From assembly GCF_024172165.1 (NCBI RefSeq), contig NZ_JAMZEB010000002.1, positions 7,709,501 to 7,773,500 of the forward strand: a stretch of DNA of 64,000 nucleotides, in the 5' to 3' direction. Shown piece by piece: positions 33,697 to 41,339 of the stretch. This stretch comes from Nonomuraea thailandensis (GTDB lineage Bacteria; Actinomycetota; Actinomycetes; Streptosporangiales; Streptosporangiaceae). Within the stretch, counting starts at the first letter, position 1. Each line of letters starts with the position of its first letter. Below the pieces are notes generated by a model. That model was not told the origin of the DNA and did no database searches. It saw only the letters and a program-made list of their open reading frames with translations. The translations under genes were made by a program, and so were the position numbers.

Positions 33697-34390
33697 TGCC
33701 CTGCTCTGCCGTGTCTGGGCGCGGGGCGCTGGGGCGTGGTGCGGTCTTGGTACCACGTGTGGGGCGGACACCGAGCTCGACCCGGGCGCCACAGGATGCG
33801 CAGGCCAGCGATGATGGCCTGCTTGGGGGCACGGCCTGCGTGGGATGGAAGCGCGGGCGGTGTGGCGAAACGCTGATCTGGCGGCTTGCTTGCGGGATCG
33901 GGGGCCTGCATGGCGTCGCCGGATGGGGCGGTGTGGGCGAGATGCGGGCGGGAGCGGGATCGGCGGCCTGGGCGAGATGCGGGCGGGAGCGGGATCGGCG
34001 GCCTGGGCGAGATGGGCGGCGTAGGCGCGATGCGGGGCGTGGGCAGCCGGGCGCAATTCGGGGGCCTGAGCAGCCTGGGCGAGATGCGGGGCGTGGAGCG
34101 AGAAAGCGGCGTGGGCAGCCTGAGCGATGCACGGCGTGGGCAGCCTGAGCGAGATGGCCGGCGTGAGGGCGCGGTAAGAGGTCGGGGGCAGCGGGTTGGG
34201 TGTGTGCGGCCGAGGCGTGCTTATGGCCTGGGCGGTGTGGTGTGCGCGGTTACGCGGTGCATCTGCGGCAGAGGCGGCGTGAGGCTGCGACGCTGCGTGG
34301 TGGAGTTGTATGCGTGTCTGCTGGTCTATAGGCCGTGTCTAGACACTCGTTGTGCGTGCAGGTCGGAGTGGGGTCCTCTAAGATTCGGGC
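33671..34390. other. Gene-free G-rich interval before the tandem GntR genes
   Basis: No gene is supported. The plus strand is dominated by GGGCGAGATGCGG- and GTGGGCAGCCTGAGC-type phrases. They include two perfect 35-bp tandem copies at 33935-34004 and several shorter derivatives to about 34165. A TAAGAT at 34379-34384 is a likely -10 for the first GntR gene. Confidence 0.5.
33935..34004. repeat. 35-bp tandem repeat, two perfect copies
   Basis: A 35-bp unit beginning GGGCGAGATGCGGGCGGGAG is repeated exactly at 33935 and 33970. Diverged fragments of it continue downstream. Confidence 0.9.
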
Positions 34391-34879
34391 GTGCTACATC
34401 GCGAGGGCCCTGTGCCCCTCTACAAGCAGGTCGCTGATCTGGTTCGCGATCAGATCGAACGCGGTGAGCTCAAAGCCGGCGATCCTCTGCCCAGCGAGGC
34501 GACGTTCGAGAAGACGTACGAGATCGCACGGACGACCGCCCGGCGGGTGGCGCGGGACCTGCGCGAGCAGGGGCTGGTGTACACGATTCAGGGTGAGGGC
34601 TCGTACGTGGGGTCGCCTGGGACTCCCCGGTCGCCCTGGAAGGTGCCCATCTATCGGAAGATCGCCGCAGAGGTTGCCGAACGCATCCAGCGTGGTGAGA
34701 TCCCGCCGAACAAGCCAATTCCCGGCGAGAAAGTGATGATGCGGCAATATGGCGTCGCAAAGGTGACGGCGAGGCAGGCCGTTGCGCATCTCAGGGAGCT
34801 GGGGTGGGTGTTCACCGTGCCGTATCGGGGAACATTCGTAGCCGACCGCGAAAAATGGCCCATAAATTCGGGTTCCTGA
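34391..34879 (+). CDS. Double GntR winged-helix protein, copy 1
   Basis: The 162-residue protein is made only of two GntR-type winged helices in tandem. The first is about residues 5-72 (LYKQVADLVRDQIERGELKA ... LVYTIQGEGSYV), the second about 85-155 (IYRKIAAEVAERIQRGEIPP ... WVFTVPYRGTFV). There is no UTRA, FadR or MocR effector domain, so no ligand-binding site is evident. The GTG start has no ribosome-binding site, while TAAGAT ends six bases upstream, which suggests a leaderless message. A paralogue with the same layout follows 40 bp later. Targets are unknown; autoregulation or DNA bridging by four DNA-binding heads per dimer is possible (inference). Confidence 0.85.
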   Translation: MLHREGPVPLYKQVADLVRDQIERGELKAGDPLPSEATFEKTYEIARTTARRVARDLREQGLVYTIQGEGSYVGSPGTPRSPWKVPIYRKIAAEVAERIQRGEIPPNKPIPGEKVMMRQYGVAKVTARQAVAHLRELGWVFTVPYRGTFVADREKWPINSGS

Positions 34880-34919
34880 TTTCCCTCCCCTTGACCGCGT
34901 CCTTGGATACCCTTGAGGC

Positions 34920-35396
34920 GTGCTGAATCGCGAGGGCGACACCTACCTTTATCTCCAGATCAGCGAAGTTCTCAGATCGCGTATCACGGCGGAGCTTGCG
35001 CCGGGAGACCTTGTGATCAGTGAGGCGGAGATCCAGCGGGAGTTCAAGGTCGCGCGTACGACCGCGCGCCGGGCGATCCGGGTGCTGCGCAATCAAGGGC
35101 TGGTCCATACGCGGCAGGGTGAGGGGACGTTCGTCAATGTTCCCGGGCAGTCAGGGCCTTTGGGGCGGCGGGCGCCGTTCTATCGGCATATCGCCGGGGA
35201 AATCCGGGAGCGGATCAGGCGGCATGAGCTCGTGTCACGGCAGCAGATTCCGAGCGAGGTCGAGTTGGTGCGGGAGTACGGCGCCGCTCGCGAGACTGTG
35301 CGGAGGGCCATCGCGCTGCTGCGAGAAGAGGGGTGGGTGTACAGCGTTCCGCATCGAGGGAGTTTTGTCGCGCCTCAGGAGCAATGGCCTGTTTGA
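34920..35396 (+). CDS. Double GntR winged-helix protein, copy 2
   Basis: The 158-residue paralogue of the upstream gene again has two winged helices and nothing else: YLYLQISEVLRSRITAELAP ... LVHTRQGEGTFV and FYRHIAGEIRERIRRHELVS ... WVYSVPHRGSFVA. Both proteins open with a Met-Leu-(His/Asn)-Arg-Glu-Gly start and end in a Trp-Pro-containing tail. GTG 34920 also lacks a ribosome-binding site, and TACCCT ends six bases upstream, the same spacing as in copy 1. The duplication is old, since DNA identity is modest. Confidence 0.85.
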   Translation: MLNREGDTYLYLQISEVLRSRITAELAPGDLVISEAEIQREFKVARTTARRAIRVLRNQGLVHTRQGEGTFVNVPGQSGPLGRRAPFYRHIAGEIRERIRRHELVSRQQIPSEVELVREYGAARETVRRAIALLREEGWVYSVPHRGSFVAPQEQWPV

Positions 35397-35467
35397 GGCG
35401 GCTTGCGGGGCGGAACCCGAGATGTCGGGCAGGGTCTCCGGTTGCGAGGAGCGGGCGGGGCAGCGTC

Positions 35468-35496
35468 CGTGGACGTGGACGTGGACGTGGACGTGG
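35468..35496. repeat. 6-bp tandem repeat (GTGGAC), nearly five copies
   Basis: CGTGGA is repeated head to tail across 29 bp without a mismatch. Confidence 0.9.
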
Positions 35497-35806
35497 CCAG
35501 GGTGAGGGGCGGCGGGCAGAGGTTCCCCTGAGCGGGAGCGGCGAAGCGACGGTTCAGGATGGTGTGGTGGCGAGGTGGGCTCGTTGCCGATGGGGTTCTG
35601 TTCGTAGGGCAGGCGACGGAGCCGCGGTCGAGAGGCGATGCGGTGGCGTTGCCGGATGCGCCCTTCGGGCCGATGGCGCCGAGCACACGGTGGCGGTGAG
35701 GGTGGGATGGCACTGATGGCGGAATGGCGCTGAGGTGTTGAGGGCGCAGTGGCCCTGAAGACGTGCGAGTAACGGCGGAGTACTGAGGGTGCGCGTCGCT
35801 GAAGGT

Positions 35807-35953
35807 GTGCGAGTGACGCTGGGGCGCGGAAGGCCCGATGGTGCCGAAAGCGCGAGTGACGCTGAGGCACGAAAGGCCCGGTGGCGCCGAAAGCGCGAGT
35901 GACGCTGAGGCACCAAAGGCCCGGTGGTGTCGAAGGCGCGAGTGGCGCTGAGG
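35807..35953. repeat. 43-bp tandem repeat, about 3.4 copies
   Basis: Units start at 35807, 35850, 35893 and 35936 with GYGCGAGTGRCGCTGRGG, followed by an AAGGCCCGRTGG block and GCCGAAA. The middle two differ at only a few positions. Confidence 0.9.
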
Positions 35954-35977
35954 GGCTGAGGGCGGGATGGCGCCGGG

Positions 35978-36391
35978 TTATGGGGCTGGTGGGGTGGGTG
36001 GTAGGAGGTGGAACCAGAGGCAGACCACGGTCGTGGTGTCATCGACCTCGTGCCCCAGCTCCGCCCAATAACGCCGATGCGTTTCCCGCCATTCAGCCGT
36101 TGATGCGTATCCCTCGCCCTCCGCCTCGGCGAACTCCCAGCCGACTTGCGCGAAAGGCGTCAGCTCCACACGGGTTATTTCTATTTCGGCCACCCGGTCA
36201 CCGGCATCGTCCACGAGAACGAGATGTTCGCCGACGTGCTCCACGTCCTCGCCCTCGGGCTCGTAGTCGAGCGGCAGAATACCGGCCGTGGCTCTCTTCG
36301 CGCCCGACAGCGCCAGGTCGGTGAGCAAGGTGCGGACTCTGCCGGGGGTGCCGAGTTCCAGGACTCTGAGTCCGTCGATGCGTGGCCACAT
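35978..36391 (-). CDS. ASCH-domain protein
   Basis: The 137-residue protein fits the ASCH/PUA-like fold: RVLELGTPGRVRTLLTDLAL, the GAKRATAG lysine/arginine motif, YEPEGEDVEHVGEHLVLVDD and a WFHLL end. ASCH proteins bind RNA or modified nucleosides, and some hydrolyse N4-acetylcytidine; the role here is unknown. ATG 36391 has no ribosome-binding site and TAACAT ends six bases upstream, so it is probably leaderless. Its start is only 9 bp from the stop of the diiron-protein gene upstream. Confidence 0.82.
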   Translation of the reverse strand: MWPRIDGLRVLELGTPGRVRTLLTDLALSGAKRATAGILPLDYEPEGEDVEHVGEHLVLVDDAGDRVAEIEITRVELTPFAQVGWEFAEAEGEGYASTAEWRETHRRYWAELGHEVDDTTTVVCLWFHLLPPTPPAP

Positions 36392-36400
36392 GGGGCCATG

Positions 36401-37423
36401 TTAGAAGACCGGGATGATTTCCTCCGGGTCGATGAAGTCGACGGGCACGCCCTCCAGGTCCAGCTCGGGAATGGCCGGGAACGCGATCCCCCAGCGCTCC
36501 ACGATGGCGCGGATGTGGGCCATCGCCACCCGCCAGTTCTCCGCCTGCTCGTCGTAGGAGAGCACGCCGAGGCCCGCCTGTCTGGCGTGGTCCATGAGGA
36601 TGCGGTGGTTGTTCAGGAAGTAGGGCGGCAGCTCCCAGAAGCCCTCGGGCGGCTCCCAGAGGATCATGCTGAGGAAGACGAAGCCCGCTCTGAGCTGGCG
36701 GGTGATGAGGGCGCGGGTCTCGTCGGTGAGGCCCGGCCATTCGTTCTCCAGGATCGTCATGCAGATCTTCAGGTGGCGCGCCTCGTCGCGGCCGATGCGC
36801 TCGAACATCTTGCTGAAGACCGGATGCCGCGTGCCCGACGACATGCCTCTGAACAGGGTGGACGCGGCCATCTCGCCCATCATGAAGCTGGTGAACAGCA
36901 CCGGCAGCGAGTATCTGCCGACGGCCGAGGTGTAGCCGGTCCAGTAGCGGCCGCCGTTGTGGTAGAGCCAGCCGATGTTGTTGTGGGCGGCCGATTCGAG
37001 GTCGTCGGCCGGGGTCCAGTCGAGCGGGCCGCCCGGCCAGAGCCTGGCGATGGTGCGCTGGCAACATTCCTCGTGGTTCATCTCGTCACGGGTGATCGAG
37101 AAGAAGCACTTCCTGACCGGGTCCTCTTCGTGTTTCTCGAAGGCCTGGATGGTGGCGCGGGCGAACACCGCCGGCCCCGAGGCGTCGAAATTCGCCAGCA
37201 CCGCGAACCAGTACATGATGCCCAGACGCTGTTCTCTGGTGAAGTCGTCCGGGTCGAGGCCGTCCCAGGGCAGGTCGGCCGGGTTCCAGAGCTCGCGCTT
37301 GGACTTCTCGTAGATGGCGGCGAGTTTCTCCGTCTCCACGTGCCATTCCATCGGATAGATATTGGGCTGCGGGATCTCCGGCGCAGGCCAGAAGCCGCCC
37401 TCTGGGATCGTGAGGTCCGCCAT
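36401..37423 (-). CDS. Ferritin-like (R2-like) diiron protein, function unknown
   Basis: The 340-residue helical protein shows two ExxH iron-binding motifs, DEMNHEE (Glu114, His117) and DEARH (Glu214, His217), plus a bridging glutamate in GEMA (Glu184). Asp80 or a nearby acid may be the remaining ligand. This is the pattern of the ribonucleotide-reductase-R2/ferritin-like superfamily, but the R2 radical tyrosine context and the NrdB C-terminus are not recognisable. An oxygenase, oxidase or N-oxygenase role is possible (inference). ATG 37423 has AGAGGAGGT about 9 bases upstream, the decisive start signal. It is upstream of the ASCH gene in the same direction. Confidence 0.75.
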   Translation of the reverse strand: MADLTIPEGGFWPAPEIPQPNIYPMEWHVETEKLAAIYEKSKRELWNPADLPWDGLDPDDFTREQRLGIMYWFAVLANFDASGPAVFARATIQAFEKHEEDPVRKCFFSITRDEMNHEECCQRTIARLWPGGPLDWTPADDLESAAHNNIGWLYHNGGRYWTGYTSAVGRYSLPVLFTSFMMGEMAASTLFRGMSSGTRHPVFSKMFERIGRDEARHLKICMTILENEWPGLTDETRALITRQLRAGFVFLSMILWEPPEGFWELPPYFLNNHRILMDHARQAGLGVLSYDEQAENWRVAMAHIRAIVERWGIAFPAIPELDLEGVPVDFIDPEEIIPVF

Positions 37424-37469
37424 GGTTGTGACACCTCCTCTGCCATCCTGCTGGGCGGCGTCACGGCTT

Positions 37470-38750
37470 TCAAGTACGGGCACGCTGCGTCATCGCCACG
37501 CACACGAGTACGGCCAGCGCCGCCACCACGGTCAACGGCCCGAACCGCTCGCCCATCAGGAACCATGCCCAGACGAGCGTCATCAGAGGCTGGGTGAGCT
37601 GGGTCTGGCCGGCTCTGGCGATCCCGCCTCTGGCCAGGCCCGCGTACCACGGGATGAAGCCCACGAACATGGAGATCACCGACACGTACGCGAAGCCCGC
37701 CAGGGCCTCCCCCGTGATCGTGATCGGGGTGGTGAAGGCGAGGACCGCCGTGATCGGAGTCGTCAGAGGGAGGGAGAGGACCAGGGCGTGGGAGATGACC
37801 CGCCAGCCCGGGGTGTGCTTGGCGAGGCGGCCACCTTCCGTGTAGCCGATCGCCGCCGAGCCGAGTGCGCCGAGGAGGAGCAGGTCGGGCCAGGACGGTC
37901 TGCCCTGGTGCTGGACGAGGGTGAACGCGGTGATGGCGGCGGCGCCCGCCGTGCAGCCTGCCCAGAAGAGGGGGCGGGGACGTTCCGAGGCGCGCAGGAC
38001 GGCGCACGCCGCCGTGGCCGCCGGGAGGAGGCCGACGATCACGGCGGAGTGGGCGGTGCTGGCGCCCAGGCCCAGGGCGAGGCTGCTGAAGACGGGGAAG
38101 CCGATGACCACGCCGAGGATGATCAGGGCGTAGGCGGGCCACTGGGACCTTGGAGGGAGGAGGGGGTGTCTGGCGGCTTTCAGGCAGATCAGGGCGATGA
38201 TGCCCGCTATGACTGCCCGGCCTACCGCCACCAGCCAGGGGTCGAAGCCGCGGATGGCGTACACGGTGGCCGGCATGGAGCCTGAGAACGCCAGGACGCC
38301 GAGGAAGGCCAGGCCCGTGCCACCGCCCCCACGACGGGCAGGCTGCCCATCGCCCCTCCGGCCGAAGAACGTGCCGCCCCGAAGACCAAGGAGGCTGTCG
38401 CCCCGAAGGCCGAAGAGGGCGCCACCCCGCCGGTCGAGGAGGGCGCCGCCCGACCGGTCGTTGAGGGCGCCATTTCGCCGGCCGGAGGACGCGCCGTTCG
38501 GGCGCCCAGGCCGCGCGCCGCCGGGGCGAAGGAGTTCCGCGCCGTTCGGATGAACGGGTTGCGCGCCGCCGGGGCGAAGGAGTTCCGCGCCGTTCGGATG
38601 GACAGGTTGCGCGCCGTCCGGGTGCGCGGACTGGGCGCCGTCCGGGTGCAAGGACCGCCCGCCATCCCCGTGCCGGCGTACGGGCTGGTCGCCGGCACCA
38701 GGCGGGACCGCTACTCCCCCGACTCCAGTAGCGCTATTCTCAACTTTCAT
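37470..38750 (-). CDS. EamA/DMT-family transporter with a repeat-rich N-terminal extension
   Basis: Residues about 143-426 are a ten-helix EamA (drug/metabolite) permease with two related halves (LAFLGVLAFSGSMPATVYAI, ALIILGVVIGFPVF, ISMFVGFIPWYAGLARGG). The first 142 residues are an unusual Gly/Arg/Pro-rich region. It includes two copies of a 16-residue unit, AQPVHPNGAELLRPGG (about 47-78), and several RRGGALF/LRGG units. Between ATG 38750 and the first helix I find no in-frame ATG, GTG or TTG, so the extension seems to be translated. The ATG overlaps the ATG of the divergent mocR gene on the opposite strand (CATG). MocR regulators often control such exporters. Confidence 0.78.
   Translation of the reverse strand: MKVENSATGVGGVAVPPGAGDQPVRRHGDGGRSLHPDGAQSAHPDGAQPVHPNGAELLRPGGAQPVHPNGAELLRPGGARPGRPNGASSGRRNGALNDRSGGALLDRRGGALFGLRGDSLLGLRGGTFFGRRGDGQPARRGGGGTGLAFLGVLAFSGSMPATVYAIRGFDPWLVAVGRAVIAGIIALICLKAARHPLLPPRSQWPAYALIILGVVIGFPVFSSLALGLGASTAHSAVIVGLLPAATAACAVLRASERPRPLFWAGCTAGAAAITAFTLVQHQGRPSWPDLLLLGALGSAAIGYTEGGRLAKHTPGWRVISHALVLSLPLTTPITAVLAFTTPITITGEALAGFAYVSVISMFVGFIPWYAGLARGGIARAGQTQLTQPLMTLVWAWFLMGERFGPLTVVAALAVLVCVAMTQRART
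38513..38610. repeat. 48-bp tandem repeat in the transporter's 5' region
   Basis: A 48-bp unit beginning GCGCGCCGCCGGGGCGAAGG is repeated at 38513 and 38561. The period is a multiple of three, which preserves the reading frame. Confidence 0.85.
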
Positions 38751-40149
38751 GAACAACGATAGCAGTATCGCCCAGATTGCCGCGATACTGCGCGAAGAGG
38801 CCGACCGCCTCGGCCCGGGCGCCCGCCTCCCCTCCAGCCGCGAGCTCATGCGCCGCCACAACGTCAGCCCCGTCACCGTCTCCAGAGCCATCGGCCAGCT
38901 GGCGGCAGAGGGCCGCGTGGTGACGAGACCGGGCAGCGGAGCCTTCGTGACCCAACGGTCCAGGCACACCCAGGACGCCCCCGACCTGTCCTGGCAGACC
39001 GTCGCCCTGGGTGACCGGGTGGTGGACGAGGGCCCGGTGTCCGCGCTGCTGGGACCCCACCCTGAGGGGGTGGTGCCGCTGACCGGCGGGTATCTGCGTC
39101 CGGGCCTGCGCCCGGACAAGCACCTGGCGGCCGCGGCGGCGCGGGCGGTGCGGAGGCCGGACGCCTGGGCCATGCCGCCGCTGGCGGGCCTGCGGGAGCT
39201 GCGGCGGTGGTTCGCGACGCAGGCGGGCAGCGACGCGACGGAGGCCGACGCGCTCATCGTGAGCGGCGGCCAGGCGGCGCTCACGCACGCGTTCAGGGCG
39301 CTGGCGGCCCCTGGGACGCCCATCCTGGTCGAGACGCCCACGTATCCGGGCGCGCTGGCGGCGGCCAAGGCGGCGGGGCTGCGGGCCACGGCGGTGCCGA
39401 TGGACCGCGAGGGCGTGCGCCCGGAGTTGCTGGCGGAGGCGTTCGCGGTGACGGGGGCGCGGGTGTTCTTCTGCCAGCCCACCCTGCACAACCCCACGGG
39501 CGCCACCCTGCCACCGGAGCGCAGGGAGCAGGTGCTGGAGGTGGCCAGGGCAGCGGGGGCGTTCGTGGTGGAGGACGACTTCGCCCGCTATCTGACCCCG
39601 CAGCCGCCCGCGTCGCTGGCCTCGATGGACCGGCACGGCACCGTGGTGCACATCGTGTCGCTGACGAAGATCCTGTCGCCGAGCATGCGGGTGGCGGCCG
39701 TCATCGCCAGGGGCCCGGCGGCGCACCGGCTGCGGGCGAGCCAGCTCGTGGAGTCGTTCTTCGTGGCGCGGCCCCTGCAGGAGACGGCGCTGGAGTTCGT
39801 GGGGTCGCCGGTCTGGCGGCGGCACCTGGCGGCGGTGCACGCCGAGATCGCGACCCGCCGCGACGCGCTGGCGGCGGCCCTGGCCGAGCGCATGCCGGAC
39901 GCCGAGCCGCACCTGCTGCCCGCGGGCGGGATGCACCTGTGGGTACGGCTGCCCGCCGCCGTGGACGAGGCCGCCCTGGTGGAGGCCGCCAGACGGAACG
40001 GGGTGCTGGTCAGCGCCGGCCGCCTGTACTACCCGTCGGAGCCGCCGGGGCCGCGGATCAGGGTCACGCACATGGCCGCCGCCCATGTGGCGGAGCTGCG
40101 GGAGGGAGTGCGCAGGCTCGCCGAGGCACTGACGATCATCGGCCAGTAG
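38749..40149 (+). CDS. MocR-type GntR/aminotransferase regulator
   Basis: The 466-residue protein has a GntR winged helix (residues 4-72: AQIAAILREEADRLGPG ... VVTRPGSGAFV) fused to a class I aminotransferase-like domain. The PLP lysine is Lys307 in VSLTKILSPSMR. Other motifs are QPTLHNPTGATLP and VVEDDFARYL. MocR proteins use PLP as an effector and activate or repress nearby transport or amino-acid genes. ATG 38749 has no ribosome-binding site, and TATTCT lies 8 bases upstream, so it is probably leaderless. It is divergent from the EamA gene with overlapping start codons. Confidence 0.9.
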   Translation: MNNDSSIAQIAAILREEADRLGPGARLPSSRELMRRHNVSPVTVSRAIGQLAAEGRVVTRPGSGAFVTQRSRHTQDAPDLSWQTVALGDRVVDEGPVSALLGPHPEGVVPLTGGYLRPGLRPDKHLAAAAARAVRRPDAWAMPPLAGLRELRRWFATQAGSDATEADALIVSGGQAALTHAFRALAAPGTPILVETPTYPGALAAAKAAGLRATAVPMDREGVRPELLAEAFAVTGARVFFCQPTLHNPTGATLPPERREQVLEVARAAGAFVVEDDFARYLTPQPPASLASMDRHGTVVHIVSLTKILSPSMRVAAVIARGPAAHRLRASQLVESFFVARPLQETALEFVGSPVWRRHLAAVHAEIATRRDALAAALAERMPDAEPHLLPAGGMHLWVRLPAAVDEAALVEAARRNGVLVSAGRLYYPSEPPGPRIRVTHMAAAHVAELREGVRRLAEALTIIGQ

Positions 40150-40158
40150 AGTGACGGC

Positions 40159-40671
40159 ATGCCGTTCTCCGCGGAGCTCGTACGAGACTTCGTGAACACG
40201 TTCGACGTCGAAGCCCAAGCGGACGAGCTGTCCTCCCCCGCCGAGCTGGCGGTGTGGCTGCGCGAGCGCGGCCTCGCCGGCCCGCGCGACCGCGCCACCG
40301 ACGACGACCTGCAGACCGCGCACGCCCTGCGCGAGGCTCTGCGGGCCGCGCTCAGGCGCGAGCCGGCGGACCTGCCGGATCTGCCGCTGCGGGTGGAGGT
40401 GCGGGGCGAGGGGCCGGAGCTGGTCCCGGCCGTGGAGGGCGTGCGCGGCGGGCTGGCGCGGATCGCGGCGGCGTCGCTGGGCGCGTCGTGGGACCGGCTC
40501 AAGGTCTGCGCGGAGGGAACCTGTCAGTGGGCGTTCATCGATCTGTCGAAGAACCGTTCCCGCTCGTGGTGTTCCATGCGTGTATGCGGTAACCGCACCA
40601 AGACGCGGGCTTACCGGGCGAGGAAGCGGGGTTCGCGTCGTCCACAAGGCTCAAACACCGATACGGTGTAA
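40159..40671 (+). CDS. CGNR zinc-finger protein (ABATE domain)
   Basis: The 170-residue protein has an N-terminal ABATE region (RDFVNTFDVEAQADELSSPA) and a C-terminal CGNR zinc finger: Cys in KVCAEGTCQWAFID and WCSMRVCGNRTKTRAYRAR. Such proteins are predicted stress-linked regulators, but their targets are unknown. It lies 9 bp downstream of mocR and may be co-transcribed. Confidence 0.9.
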   Translation: MPFSAELVRDFVNTFDVEAQADELSSPAELAVWLRERGLAGPRDRATDDDLQTAHALREALRAALRREPADLPDLPLRVEVRGEGPELVPAVEGVRGGLARIAAASLGASWDRLKVCAEGTCQWAFIDLSKNRSRSWCSMRVCGNRTKTRAYRARKRGSRRPQGSNTDTV

Positions 40672-40715
40672 CTCGTGCCTTGTGGCATGAACGGCAGGCG
40701 AAGGAGCGGGCCGAG

Positions 40716-41324
40716 ATGGCAGACGTAGGCGTCCGGGCGGCCCGGCGCGAGGATGTGCTCCAGGTTGCGAATTGTCAGATCCGCGCCTGGCGCTACGGCT
40801 ATCGGGATTTCCTACCGGAGGGCCCACTCGAGCAGATGACCGGCGCGGCGGCCGAGAAGATGTGGCTGCGCCAGTGGGATGAGGCGATCGTCGCCCCGCC
40901 CAGCCCGATGCACCGGGTGCTGGTGGCGGTGGAGACCATCCTCGACACCGAGGGCTTTCCCGCCCTCGGCGCGGGCGGCAGCGCCGCCCTGGTCACGCCG
41001 CGCGGTGGAGAGCGCGTGGTCGGGCTCGTCTCGCACGCGCCCGCCGAGGACCCCGATCTCGACCCCGGCCGCGTGGCCGAGATGCTGACGCTGCTGGTCG
41101 ATCCCGACTTCGTCCGCCGTGGCCACGGCAGCCGCCTGCTCAACGCCACCGTCGACTACATGCGCGAGGACGGCTTCCGTCAGATCGTCACCTGGGTGTT
41201 CGCGGAGAACTACGCGATGCTCGGCTTCCTGGAGTCGGCGGGCTGGGGCGAGGACATGGCCGAGCGCGTCCTCGACATGGGCCGCCCGGTCCGGATGATC
41301 AGGCTCACGACCGACATCAGCTAG
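40716..41324 (+). CDS. GNAT-family N-acetyltransferase
   Basis: The 202-residue protein has the GNAT pattern: VRAARREDVLQVANCQIRAW at the start, LTLLVDPDFVRRGHGSRLL as the acetyl-CoA site and NYAMLGFLESAGW near the end. ATG 40716 is nine bases after AAGGAG. It is followed closely by menA (15 bp), so the two are probably in one transcript. The substrate is unknown. Confidence 0.87.
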   Translation: MADVGVRAARREDVLQVANCQIRAWRYGYRDFLPEGPLEQMTGAAAEKMWLRQWDEAIVAPPSPMHRVLVAVETILDTEGFPALGAGGSAALVTPRGGERVVGLVSHAPAEDPDLDPGRVAEMLTLLVDPDFVRRGHGSRLLNATVDYMREDGFRQIVTWVFAENYAMLGFLESAGWGEDMAERVLDMGRPVRMIRLTTDIS

Positions 41325-41339
41325 AGGTAGAACGACACC

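Larger units (their letters stand above)
35397..35977. other. Gene-free interval with tandem repeats
   Basis: No gene is supported between GntR copy 2 and the convergent ASCH gene. The interval holds a 6-bp GTGGAC array at 35468-35496 and a 43-bp tandem array at 35807-35953. G/A-rich wording on the plus strand resembles that of the deserts at 29 kb and 34 kb. Confidence 0.55.
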
